60,000 bases of DNA, from assembly GCF_037975245.1 (NCBI RefSeq), contig NC_092570.1, forward strand, positions 17,525,918 to 17,585,917. Direction: 5' to 3'. Below the pieces are notes generated by a model, which ran no database searches, had not been told where the DNA came from, and was given only the letters and a program-made list of their open reading frames with translations. The stretch is from Apostichopus japonicus. Its lineage: Eukaryota; Echinodermata; Holothuroidea; Aspidochirotida; Stichopodidae. The stretch's first letter is position 1; every line of letters starts with the position of its first letter. Positions 49,195-60,000 of the stretch are shown here, one piece after another. A program made the position numbers and the translations under genes.

Positions 49195-50382
49195 CATGGG
49201 CGGCGATCCGTACTTCCGAGTGGGGGGGATATGACCTTGTTGACTATCTAAGCGTAGCGCCACCATCGGTTGGCGCGAAGCGTACAAGAAAATTTTGGGA
49301 TTTACAAACCCTCTAGATGGCCGGAAACGGCACTTCTCGAGGTTTCCAAGCGGCATATACCCAACTTTAAAATAGGGATATCATGTCCGAAATATCTCAT
49401 AATCAGGATCCAAAATACTTTTTTTTTTTTTTTAATTTCAGGTGTTATTTTGGGAAAATTGCCCCTGTCAATCTTGTTTCAGGCGCTACGTTAGAATGTT
49501 CGAGAGCCCTTTTATATTATTCGATGAAGAAAATGGCCTCATGCAGGCTATTATAGGCCTATACACATGCAATACACAATTACACATAGTTACATTCCTA
49601 GGTACCGATTGCTAGGGCATCCAGGTGAAACGTGTATTAAGCATTACCCTGGTAACATGCTGTTCGAGGGAACATGTACGTGTGTAGGCCTACTATAGGG
49701 CCTATATCAGGGTTGTACAACCTACGGCCCGCGGGCCACAGTCCGGCCCGCCGCAGGGTTGCGTCCGGCCCGCCAGAGATGCTTGTACGGTGCGAAATTT
49801 TAGTGAGCAGATTTATTGATAACAATTTGAAGCTATATAATCAATCATTCGAACATTCTGGGTCCAAAAAACTGCATACAGGTCAGTTTGTGTGACACTC
49901 TCAGCGGAGGGGGGGGGGGCGGCTGGACTTTATTCATCTGTTTTTTCAGGAAGGAAAATAAATCAGTGCGAAAAATCGAGCGTAGGGTTCATGCGGCCCC
50001 TCCTTCATCATAATCATTCCATGTGGCCCTCCTCTGCAAAAGGTTGGACAACCCTGGCCTATATGAATACTATGAGGGTGCATATATGTACTATATCAAT
50101 ACCGTGGGTGCAATAATACCTTTTGTTGTTATGGGCCAATGAAGCCTACAGTCAACTATTCTTGCTTTATAAAGACGCTTTATTTGAAAAGATCGCACTG
50201 CGTTTATGGTAGGCGAGAAATGAGCTAAAAAAGAGCCGTACATTCACGATGATGCATAAATGTAGGCATGAAAATATTCTTATCCCTGGCATTTGGTGGG
50301 GGGGATATGGTGTATTACATCCCCTCCACCCATTTTCATGGGGGGATATATCCCCCCTTCCCCCCCAGGATCGCCGCCCATG
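49195..50382. mobile_element. hAT-like element, CATGGGCGGCGATC ends, with nested MITE
   Basis: Ends CATGGGCGGCGATCC and GGATCGCCGCCCATG, perfect 8-bp flanks GGAGGAGG, and the hairpin module at 49243-49341 near the left end. A different element is nested at 49708-50056. No coding frame. Confidence 0.85.
49708..50056. mobile_element. hAT-type MITE (CAGGGTTG ends), nested
   Basis: 349 bp from CAGGGTTGTACAACCTACGG to CAACCCTG, with perfect 8-bp flanks GCCTATAT. Includes CCCGCGGGCC and CCGGCCCGCC. Younger than its host element. Confidence 0.88.
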
Positions 50383-51599
50383 GGAGGAGGGGTGGTTGGG
50401 GTTGAGGTATGCATCTAGAACACCAAAGGTGGCTGAAGAGGGCTCAGTTGAAGGGGCCACATGCTTCGAGGGGCAATGGGGCATACATGCTTAAGTTTAA
50501 TGTTCCACATTGCATGCAAAATTATATGCAAATACATTCGATCGAACACAGATTCAAATACCACTTTTTGTGCTTCTTTATGAAATAAAAACAAATTACG
50601 ATTAACGTAGTGATTAATATTGTTATAACACTCTAGCATGGGCAAATGGCAGTTTAGTCACTCTATTTAGACAAGCGGGAAGTACATCTGACGCACGAAG
50701 TGACGAGAAGAGTGAAAATGTACGATAATACAATAAGTAATATTCAATGGGCGTGGGCAAGGGGAGGGGGCGTGGCCCGAACTCGACATTCGGGAGAGTA
50801 AGTACACAGTAGTAGGGAAAGAAATTGACCCCTCTCTCCGACCAAGCTAGGGCACTCTTCCATAACGATTCATGTGCTGGTCGAGGAATTTAGAATCCAG
50901 CTCCTCCCCCCCCACCTCCCCTAGTCACCAACCTTTTTGAAATCCTGTGCACGTCACTGATACTGTTTTTTTACGCTTTGCAGAAGGGGGGGGTGTAGGG
51001 GTTGGGTGGTTTGTTCTTATTACAGTTCAACTTATTTTATTCCAAGTGCATTTTCGAGTTTCCTTTGTCCAGGATGTTTTATAAAGATTACTAACCAGCC
51101 GTACAATTTTAAGCTTGCATGGTTTCGTTTCTATTCAGTGTATAAATATACAAGAATTTGCTTCCGTTCAAGCTAGTTATGATATATTTGGTTTCCATAG
51201 AACCCAAACCAACGTAGAATACATGTACTGATCCGGTTTCAGTTTTAAAGACAAAAAAAATAGTAGTGCTACAATAATGCACTGAGTGAAGAAAATAATA
51301 GTAACCACTGTTATATACATAAATGGCAACGTCATATGCTGAATATCAGTACAAAGATGTAATGCGAGGTCGAACAGGGGTAAACTCCTTTTATTTATGC
51401 TGAATATGCAAGAATATGATTACATGTTTCAAGATATAACAAGTAACAGGTTTCAACATTTTGTCACCATGGCAACTTTCCATTACGCATGGTAGTTTTT
51501 GACACGTATTTCCTTAACGATTCAATATGTAGTAATGTCTTTCTCGTGCCGTCGCTGATCTTTTGTGATTAGAATACACTACAAAAATACTCATTGCCC

Positions 51600-52093
51600 C
51601 AGTGGCGTAGCTAGAGGTTTTGGCGCCCGGGTGCAAGAGGAGAAAATTGCGCCCCCCCCCCACCACCACTGAATGAAAATGAAATTGCGCGCGAAATTTT
51701 GGTTATATTTTTCGCGCAAGTCGTACAGCCCCCCCCCCCCCAATCAAATTGTGCTCCTACGCCTATGATATTTCCACCTTTCGATTTCTTTTGCCTTGGA
51801 ACTGTATACTGAAATACCCGAAATTTCTCTGACATGTAGTCATTACAGAATACAGAAAAGAATTTAAAAAAAGAGAGAAAACGGTCGAAATGGACTGAAA
51901 AAAAATCACAAAAAAAAAGTACATTCAGTTCAGATTCTTATTAGTAACTGGAAAATATTTATGCCTGACGACATACATCAATTTCGTCATGTTTTTCTAA
52001 AAAGTGCTTTTTCTTTTTACTCTCATTTCCCATTTCAGCGGCCCCTAAACCCGACGCCCGTGCCCTCCCTTGACCCCCCTAGCTACGCCACTG
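51600..52093. mobile_element. hAT-like MITE, CAGTGGCGTAGCTAG ends
   Basis: 494 bp, CAGTGGCGTAGCTAG to CTAGCTACGCCACTG, perfect flanks CATTGCCC. Unit 1 keeps a single CATTGCCC at 24488-24495, an exact unoccupied site. It lies about 150 bp upstream of the gene B first exon region. Confidence 0.92.
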
Positions 52094-52240
52094 CATTGCC
52101 CAGCCCTCCCCATCCGAATCATTTTATAAGTTTATTCTTGTTCGATTCTAGATACGTCGTCAACAGCTGTACTTGAAATCCACATTTTATGATGCATTTG
52201 GCTAACATGCTGGTATGCTTTTCCCTTTCTGACCTTGCAG

Positions 52241-55200
52241 AGATCTCTGTAGTTTTTCAACGACATAAATGATGAGGGTTTCCATCGTCTTCTTATACTT
52301 CGTCTTTGGTACTTCATTGGTCAATTCCCAGCGGTATACAAATGAATCATGTGAAATAAGAAGATATTCAGAACGTGAGTGCCGTGAACCACTTTAAATA
52401 TTGACATTTAAAAAATATTAAACAACACATTATTTGCAAAACGGTTATTTCTTCCGGTTTTTCCTTCATTGTTATTTTGTTTCACCTAAAACTACGCAGT
52501 GATTGAAATAAACATCGAATAAGACTTGTAGTAAGCAGTGTTAATATCGCCGCAAGATTTTGCTTTATACAGTCATTTATGAAATATGTAGCCAAAATAC
52601 TACTTTAGTATTGTAGTAAACAAAAGACTGGGATGTTAGTTGATTTTAGTCTGATTTTAATCTGATTTTATTTAGGCGATTTACCTACGTACGGGGTGGC
52701 ATACTATATATTTATATTCACTCAAATCTGTGGCGCTCTACTCTTTTAACAACAGTAACAAATACAAGTACTTTTCCATTTCTTGTTTTCAACCTAGACT
52801 GTATTGATCAGTCGTTCTGTGATAACATATTATAAGCCGCTATGGTATCCATGGATGTAACAGCTCAAGTCGCTGGAAAATGCATATGGTAATGAAAATG
52901 GTAATGAGTTGGAATATGATGAACAGTGGTAATACTTCCAGCCTCCACCTGGATTCGAATCCGGGCCTCTCATGATATAGCTGCGCCTTCCCCCGAGATA
53001 ATAACCGTTTGCCTCTATTATTATTTTTTCTTTGTCAGTACATGAAGGGCTCACTCTAGCTAAAGAGCTTGTGGAAGAAACAGCACAATTAGGCGACAAC
53101 GTCACACTGTGTTGCCTGTTTCATAATTACTGTGCAATCCAATGGTATCACAGAGGAAATGTGCTGCAGCCGTCTGCCGATGGTCGAGTCCAATTCTTGG
53201 ATGGAGATCAATATTTACAAATAAATGACGTCATGCCGGAGGATATTGGTGAATATTCATGTACTGTATTCAACTACACAAATCAAGTTACCTATCAAGG
53301 CTTCCTCACGATAGAAGGGATAAGTAAGTAACTACGGTTTTTTCTTCCTTTTTCTATATAGTTGTTTTGTGCTCTCGATGTGAAGGGCAAGTCTTACTTT
53401 AGCGCCACCTCAGAAAGCAATAGGAAATGTACTGAACACAAGGGCGTAGGAACCGGGGGGGGCTGGGGGCGCCAGCCCCCCCCGGTGAAAAATGTGAAGG
53501 GGCGGAAGTATCATTCCGCCCCCCGCTTCGCAAGTCAGAAAACCCCTTTTTCATTTCCAAATGAGAAAAAAAATCTCATTTGGAGCACCAAATTGCATCT
53601 AAGGCCTGGTGAAAATACAAAATTAAGTTTACAAAATGGAGTGGGTGTTGAAGTGTGCTATATTGCACCAAATTGCATCTGAGGCTACCTGGAAATGCAA
53701 AAAATTCCAAAGGGGAGGGGGACACCCCCTCCTCTTAGACCCCTCCCCCAGGCCGGCCATCAGTCTTCAGCCCCCCCCCCCCCACTCAAAAGTACCTTCC
53801 TACGCCACTAACTGAACATGAAAGCATCAAATATAATGATAGTAACTGAAAACGTGTCAAAGAAAGAAAAGAAACAAGAAGTTACTTGATGAGTAGGTCC
53901 ATTTAGGGACTTTCCCCAACAACGGTCGACTAAGTTCAGCCAGTACTTTAATTATGGTATTATATGGTACTTATAGATTTCCATGTTTAGGTGGTTTGAA
54001 ACCAATAAGGATTTTCATATAATTTTAACAGAAAACAACCTTACAGTAAAGTACAACCGACGCTATTCTTTCGCTTTCACTGCAGTTTTGAAAGAATTTT
54101 TCCTGTTTTCGTTTTTTTTTTTCTCTCTCTCTATCTTTTTGTTCTTGTTTGTCGGTTTCCAATACTTATGCAGCAAATTGCCGTTTTAGACCAAAATTTG
54201 ACCAACGTTCTAAATGTAATCAATTAAACAGTATTGTTTTATTTGCCTTTTTCTATCCAGAATTTACCGAGTTGGCTATTACACACCACCACTTAGATAC
54301 GCGTACCAGTATAAATGATGACGTAACTCTTTCGTGTGATGTCGCAAACCAAGATCAAGTAACTTGGTACCACAACGGAAAACTTATCACTTCAGGGCGG
54401 GAAAACTACTATATACAGAGCAGTAACAGCAACCACCGGCTTGTAATACAACTGATCAATTTGAAGCACCAGGGAGCATACACTTGCGTTGCATCGAATT
54501 CTACCCATAATGTATCTCGAACAGGTCACGTGTCAGTTTGTGAGTATATTTAACCTTACGGTAGCATATTCCATACAAATTTGCCCTATTGACTTATACA
54601 TTGAATCGTCTAAGTAATGTGGTCTTTGAAGAAGTTCTCACTAGCTGAACCCCACTCACCATTGGATAGCTGACAAAAGTTGGGCATTCGTGACACTATC
54701 AAGTTTCCGTATCATAACCATAAATATTTTCGCTATGAGAGCCCTTAATTTTTCACCACTTGTAAACAAACATCGTAAGTCGGTAGTAAACAATTTCCGT
54801 ACGTGGCGTCTGGCAAGCCTAAAATTGCCTCAATATGTGCACCACATGTACAGTACTTCGATTCATGCTCTTCAACATCAAAGCCACAAATATAACATAT
54901 ATACCGTATAGAAGATGTTCTCCTTGTGCTCTTCGGCACGTTTCTAGAGATAGGAGAATACTCGGGCGGATTGATATATAGACTCTATATTGAGTATGCC
55001 ACTTTTAAATCTGTATTGTTATGTGTAGGCCCTGTATACTGTTCATGGTACAGGTGTCGTACACAGTGGTGTATAGTGTCGTACCACAATAATGTATAGC
55101 TCCATTAACGTACTTACATACTAAATTCGACACTTTCCAATGCCGCTATAGCTTAGATAGAAGTTTTCCAACTGACATATCCTACCTACCATATGATCGC

Positions 55201-58200
55201 TGGTGGCTTGGGCTATCACAGAACATTCAATTTTTGCCACCATGACCGTTAAGCTTTTGAGCCAGAAGAGGCCAAAAGTTGAGCATAATGCTCTCCCAAC
55301 TCATCAGCCATTTCTCGCTGCAGAATCCGTCACACAGGATTTTCTAAATGCCCTATATCACCTTCTATATAAAAACAAAGATATCGAATGATACTCAGAC
55401 TCCTTCAATAACATTCAGTGATGATTCTGCTTGCTATTTACTCAAAACATCATGTGATTACCCTCTCCTTCCGCTACCCAACCCTTCCTGATCTCCCCCC
55501 CCCCCGCCCCTCCTCCCAAAAAAAGGTAGAATCCTGAGCACTCCAGCCCCCGATGAACGCAACTCCTCGTTGTATCCCCCTTTTTTTATTCGTATTAATC
55601 AGTAATGCAGTGTAATAGCCATTTTCGATACTTTCGTCTAACTGAGTCGCGACAACGTCATTACTTGCTTATTTACTGAGTGGAGCTACATGGATCTTGC
55701 GTCTGTTATACTGTCAGCATATATATATATACTATTTTACGAATGATCGTCGCGATAACGTAGAGATCTGATGTGTTGGTTGACTGGTGGCAATTAGTAT
55801 ACATTTTCGTCCTCTTCAATAATCAACAAATGGCCTACTTATAAAGCTTGATTTCATTAATTTATGATGAATTTTGTCCCCCCTTGCTACAGCCTGTTTT
55901 GATACCGAGGACGTTATACTCGTAAACTGTTCAACCGGCGTTAACGTAACTGCAGCACTAGGTTCTGATCTGAACATGGAATGTATCTTTTATTTGGGAT
56001 ATAGTAGAACTCTTGCTCTTGCCTATTGGTACAAAGTCAACGAATCGGCCACCCAGGACTTGTTTGACAGTACCTGGTGGTATAGTCCCGAATTTCTGGA
56101 TTTAGAAGGTGCGAAGGTCAATATAACGGTTGTTGATACACAGAAAGTAGAAGAAGGTGATTGCCTTAGGTAAGTATAGGACCTACGCAGATATGTATGA
56201 GTTATAATCTATATGGGACCAAGCTCTACAAATTTTGTAAGATGCTAAATAGGTCCCTTCTGAGCCTTTAATTGCAGCATTATCTTCAGGTCTGACGAGA
56301 GAGTAGGGATGAGGGGCCCGCTTGGAATCTACAGTCCCGGGGTCTGGGGTCAATTAAGGGTCCAGCGGAAATGTGGCGTAATATATTATCATATCCATGA
56401 TATAAGTAAAGACAAATGAAAAGACTTCCAAAAAGAAGGCCCGATGACAAAACTTGTCCCGGGCCACACCTGGCTCTGGGTGATCCAAAACAATAGAGAA
56501 TGTTCTTGGAATTGAACTCCTACTATTTTACGACATGCTTCTATTCCACAGTGTTTCTATCCAAGGGCGTAGGAACCGGGGGGGCTTGGGGGGCGCCCCC
56601 TCCCCTTAGACCCCTCCCCCAGGCCGGCCATCAGTCTTCAGCCCCCCCACTCAAAAGTAACTTCCTACGCCACTGTTTCTATCTCCTTCTGTAAATGCCC
56701 GTAACTGGGGAGAGCGAAAAGTTATAGTGGCGATTGTATACATAGTACTAAGTCAGTATTCGCAACTGAAACTATTTTTCTCACCATTTTTACCAGCTTT
56801 GGATGAACATTTTGCGCATTAGGGGCGGAGGGTGTAATTTTTGGTTTATGCCTACCGCATCACAGCATCAAGGCAAATGCTTTGGTTCGGCGGTTAGGGT
56901 ATCTGCCTCACAATCCTTACGTTCCAATTAAGATCAAAATTCCGCCACGAGCCAAATTTTCTTGATCTATTCAAAAATCGCTGCAGTGCAGTGGTGATGT
57001 GCGGAGTCTTCCGTGGATTTGGTATTGCTGGTTTGTGAACTTGGGAAAGGGGGTTTGTTTCTGTTCTTCACTTGGTTTCGAAAACAACTTTGTTCGCCAT
57101 GGCTGCACGGCAGTGATGTCGAATTGGGTGCAGTTGCCTACCTCAGTATTTGAGAAAGTGGTCGTATGCTTGGGCATATATACACTCTCGTCCGTCGGAC
57201 GGGGACGTTAAATGGCGGTCCCGGGAGCAGGAATGGGAGCGAATTCGCACCCCTGCCTCGTTATCCTCTGAACACATATCGAAAAGAGAAGGCTTGAAAT
57301 AAGCCGTTGTTCACCCACGATCTAACACGGATAGGGTCTAAAATAAGCAACTGTGTAAGGCTTCCTGATCCTTGGGTCTCTAAACTAAACTAAGTTAAAA
57401 CACCCCTGGGTGTCCCGCCTCAAACCCCTACGATGTGTGTATGCCAGATCAAACAACGTAATGTTTGATGTTGGATCACAGTAGGGGGTATGTGACGTCA
57501 TATGGGTAATGCTCTTCAAAAGCTCTACTTTGTCTATTACTATCTTCTTGTATATTTATCCCTGAAACCTAAGACATTTGAAATGTTTGCTTAGCTCTCA
57601 AAGTTCTCTGTATTTAGAATTTCATGAAACTGTATCCTTCTTCATATAAATAATCTATTCCTCTGTGGATCAATGAATGACAAATAAACAAAGAAAAACA
57701 AAGACATTTTCAGCTGTATTTGCCCCGATGACATGATCCATTCTGCATACTATTGCCAGATGCATAATTTACAAAATATCACAAAATTAGAATCTTCGTA
57801 CGGTTGCTATCTGTGCTTATAGCTCTTTCCCGTAACGTTTACATTAATACGCTGTCACAATACCTTCTCGTCCCTTTGGCCCCTGTTTTGCCACCTTCTC
57901 TCCCCCGCAGAGGTGCCGCGGGCATTTTGGAAGGGACAGAGAAATATCCTAAAGAACAAGAGTAAGTTCCCTGCATTAGAAGTAGAGAAGGCAAATTGGC
58001 AGCTATAGCTCTCATGTACTCTGAGCATCGATTCTGAGGGTGGGGGGGGGGGCGAGGGGGGCGAGGGGGGGAGGGGGGGGGTTCTTGTAGGCTGTGACTC
58101 AGCCCTCATGAAATATCCTGCAAGGTATTGTGCCAGTCTTCCCCCAGCCCAAACATTTATTCTCTCAGGCACAAATTTTGTTTCATCGATTCTAAAAGAG

Positions 58201-59351
58201 TTCTATCTTTTGTTTATAATCAGGACGGAATTTTACGTTACCATTGGAATGAGCATAACCAACGTAACGAAGGAGGTGTTTGGACACTACATTGCGCTTG
58301 CTTACAAGAACACGAATTGGAATCCGAACTTGTTCTACATCTCTGAGGGTAAGGGGAACTGCGACAACCAGTTGGCGGGGGGGGGGGGTCCAGCTACGCC
58401 CCTGACTGTGAGGCTAAGATGTATGGAAATGTTAAGTTCTAGTCAAAATGGTTATGGCAAAGTTTAAAATATGAAAACATGGTAACTCCATGAGACAAAC
58501 TTGGAGGATCTTCATATGTGATCCATATTAGTAAGTGTTGAAACCTATAACACTGTTTGGAGGTCAAAGGTCAGTACAGGTCAAAATATATCAATCTTGT
58601 AAATATTACTGTACCTCATACTTGTATGTTGATCCAACTTAGTAGATAGAATAAACGAGTACAACTCGATGGCCTTCAAAGGTCATTTCAGGTCACTACT
58701 AACCAGAGGTTAATGTCAGAAATACTTGAAACATGTTAACTTAAAATGTAAAGCTTGAATGCATGTATAATACTTGGAATGCCAGTTCACCAGAGAGTGA
58801 AAAACTTAGATAATCCACATACTTGATTTTCTAAACTTATGCCAGTTTATTGGTTTATGTGAAGGATGATATCATTTGAGGTCCAAAAGGGATGATATTA
58901 TGGAGTACTTGTTAATACGATAGCTGCTAAAGGTAAGCTGGGGTGAACTTCATACTTGCATCTAATTAAGAGCCACATTGGTATTTGGGGTGCAACCTTG
59001 CTGACAATTCTAGTCAAAACTTTAAAAATCTTGCGTGTGGTGTTACGTAATATCAAACTTTTATGTAAGAAAAAAATGTTCAGTAAGGCTGTGAATCCCC
59101 AATCGTGTTTGTTTTCTAGTTAACGAGTGTAATTATCACACACTTTATAATTGTAATTAAATGTGATCTCTTTTTCCCTGCAGAACCAGCCACCCCCAAC
59201 ATCATTAAAGTTCCAGTTGTTGTATCCACGGCAGGAATCTGCTTTCTAATCTTCACTTTGATTTTCTTCACATGGAAGATATTTCATCTTGACATCAAAC
59301 TTTTCTTCAGGGATGTAAACCATTACTTCAATGGATGGAAAGAAGAGACAG
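52241..59351 (+). CDS. IL-1 receptor-like protein B, 5' part (signal, 3 Ig, TM); TIR exons beyond window
   Basis: Paralogue of gene A with the same splice sites and phases: exons 52269-52374, 53039-53323, 54261-54539, 55893-56169, 58224-58348 and 59184-59351. No stop or frameshift. Signal peptide MMRVSIVFLYFVFGTSLVNS, Ig1, Ig2, split Ig3, membrane helix and the same FFRDVNHYFNG juxtamembrane. The TIR exons were not found in the remaining 650 bp, where intron 6 is altered relative to gene A; the gene is therefore incomplete here, and whether a TIR follows is unknown. Ig1 has an extra Cys (LCCLF for LRCQF). The Ig3 exons differ from A far more than Ig2. Confidence 0.9.
52269..52374 (+). CDS. 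IL-1R-like B exon 1: signal peptide
   Basis: 35 codons plus 1 nt; donor C/GTGAGT. Same conserved acceptor-like site just upstream (ends 52240). Confidence 0.85.
52931..52985 (-). repeat. tRNA T-arm-like relic
   Basis: Paralogous to 25681-25735; B-box-like GGATTCGAATCC without an A box. Confidence 0.5.
53039..53323 (+). CDS. IL-1R-like B exon 2: Ig domain 1
   Basis: 95 codons, phase 1. Nine residue differences from gene A, including LCCLF. Confidence 0.95.
53439..53810 (+). mobile_element. hAT-like MITE family 1, copy e
   Basis: 372 bp, perfect 8-bp flanks ACTGAACA. The gene A intron has the single site GCTGAACA near 26140-26147. Confidence 0.92.
54261..54539 (+). CDS. IL-1R-like B exon 3: Ig domain 2
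   Basis: 93 codons, phase 1. Five differences from gene A. Confidence 0.95.
55893..56169 (+). CDS. IL-1R-like B exon 4: Ig domain 3, first part
   Basis: Same length as gene A (277 nt) with donor CTTAG/GTAAGT. About 19 differences in 92 residues. Confidence 0.9.
56562..56675 (+). mobile_element. hAT-like MITE family 1, short deletion copy f
   Basis: Only 114 bp; retains both ends of family 1 and perfect 8-bp flanks TTTCTATC. An internally deleted derivative. Confidence 0.9.
56878..57230 (+). mobile_element. tRNA-derived SINE, degraded
   Basis: Head resembles a tRNA (TGGTTCGGCGGTTAGGG, then TCTGCCTCACAATCCTTACG) with a decayed B box, followed by a body containing TTCGCCATGGCT and GGGGACGTTAAATGGC. 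Body shared with 36590-36790. Confidence 0.6.
58224..58348 (+). CDS. IL-1R-like B exon 5: Ig domain 3, second part
   Basis: 125 nt, same phases as gene A. About 10 differences in 42 residues. Confidence 0.88.
58561..58695 (+). promoter_or_regulatory. DR4-type AGGTCA repeats (paralogous to gene A)
   Basis: AGGTCA at 58561, 58568 and 58578, then a DR4 at 58680-58695. Confidence 0.35.
59184..59351 (+). CDS. IL-1R-like B exon 6: transmembrane and juxtamembrane
   Basis: 56 codons, phase 1. Six differences from gene A, all in or before the helix; the juxtamembrane part is unchanged. Confidence 0.95.
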
Positions 59352-59739
59352 GTGAGATTATACAGTAAAACTCATGTTCTTGTTTAAAGTCATTACATGT
59401 TTCATCTGAAGTAAGAGATTGTGTTGGGTGTTACTTGTTTAAATGAACACTAGTGTGAGTTACTCATTTAAATGAATTGGGTTTGTAACTTTGTACTTCA
59501 TTTGATAAAATACTTACTGTAGATGGGTTACTGTTTTAAAAGAATAATTTGCATGTTAGCCTTCTCTTTTAAAGGATTGGTTCAGGTGTTTGACATGTCT
59601 ATTTTGTATGAAAGAGCACAAAAAGACAAAAAGAACAGTGAAGAAACTACCATGATAGCATGCTCTGTTAAGGAGATATGACACTTTGAAGATATCAAAA
59701 TTTCTCTGAAAACGACTGGGTTAGAAAGACTTATATACT

Positions 59740-59765
59740 GTGAGGATGTGACGTCACATCCTCAC
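59740..59765. repeat. Perfect 26-bp palindrome centred on TGACGTCA
   Basis: GTGAGGATG, then TGACGTCA, then CATCCTCAC. A related half (GTGAGGATGTGACATCAC) recurs near 59970. Lies in a segment (59575-60000) that gene A intron 6 lacks, so probably part of a repeat. Confidence 0.9.
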
Positions 59766-60000
59766 TTCCTTTAACATTTGTGAATATATTTCTTTAAAAA
59801 TTATTTACATTTTTTAACACATTTGAAAATAATATAATCAAAAATTCTTCAGATGTTTAATCTCAAATACTTCCTTTGACAAATATGAGATCTCTTGACA
59901 TATCTTTTGGTTGAAAGTCATGAAATCTCACAAAATATTTAGAGTAAAAAACAAAGACTTTTCAGGAATGTGAGGATGTGACATCACAGCTAGTCAGATT

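Larger units (their letters stand above)
37100..60000. repeat. Tandem segmental duplication, unit 2 (contains IL-1R-like gene B)
   Basis: Diverged head-to-tail copy of 13.5-37.1 kb. It is interrupted by the LTR retrotransposon at 40607-48048 and several MITEs absent from unit 1. It continues past the right edge. A stretch of about 480 bp (40130-40606), including repeated TCCTCGG motifs, has no counterpart in unit 1. Confidence 0.9.

Overview
The window is animal nuclear DNA with intron-rich genes, GT-AG splice sites, and dense non-autonomous DNA transposons and microsatellites. The gene content is condensin SMC4 plus interleukin-1-receptor-like proteins with three Ig domains, a membrane helix and a TIR domain. 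This and the repeat style suggest a marine invertebrate, most likely a non-vertebrate deuterostome such as an echinoderm. That assignment is an inference; no species marker is present.

Layout. (1) 1-12.5 kb, minus strand: the 5' half of SMC4. It has 13 coding exons (about 660 codons: ATPase head, first coiled coil, start of the hinge) and a probable non-coding first exon near 12.46 kb. The 3' half lies left of the window. Its introns hold a tRNA-derived SINE, a hAT-like MITE, a Penelope-like 3' fragment with a hammerhead-like core, and a 705-bp foldback element with 9-bp target duplications. (2) About 13.5-37.1 kb: duplication unit 1, carrying IL-1R-like gene A (8 coding exons, 618 aa, intact, plus strand, 25.0-35.1 kb). 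(3) About 37.1 kb to the window end: duplication unit 2, a diverged tandem copy carrying IL-1R-like gene B. Its first 6 coding exons are intact; the TIR exons would lie beyond the right edge. (4) Inside unit 2, 40607-48048: a complete Ty3/gypsy LTR retrotransposon with two 990-bp LTRs that read as identical, an intact gag, an intact pol, a TTTAAAC frameshift heptamer directly before the gag stop, a polypurine tract, and CTAA target duplications.

Both units are loaded with short elements flanked by 8-bp target-site duplications and ending in sequences such as CAGTGGCGTAG, CAAGGGCGTAGG or CATGGGCG. This pattern is typical of hAT-type MITEs. Because the units are paralogous, several insertions can be matched to an unoccupied site in the other unit, which dates them after the duplication. 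Several of these elements, with different ends, share a conserved ~90-bp hairpin-containing module. In the two receptor copies the third Ig domain is much more diverged than the second, suggesting unequal constraint or diversifying selection on an innate-immune ectodomain.
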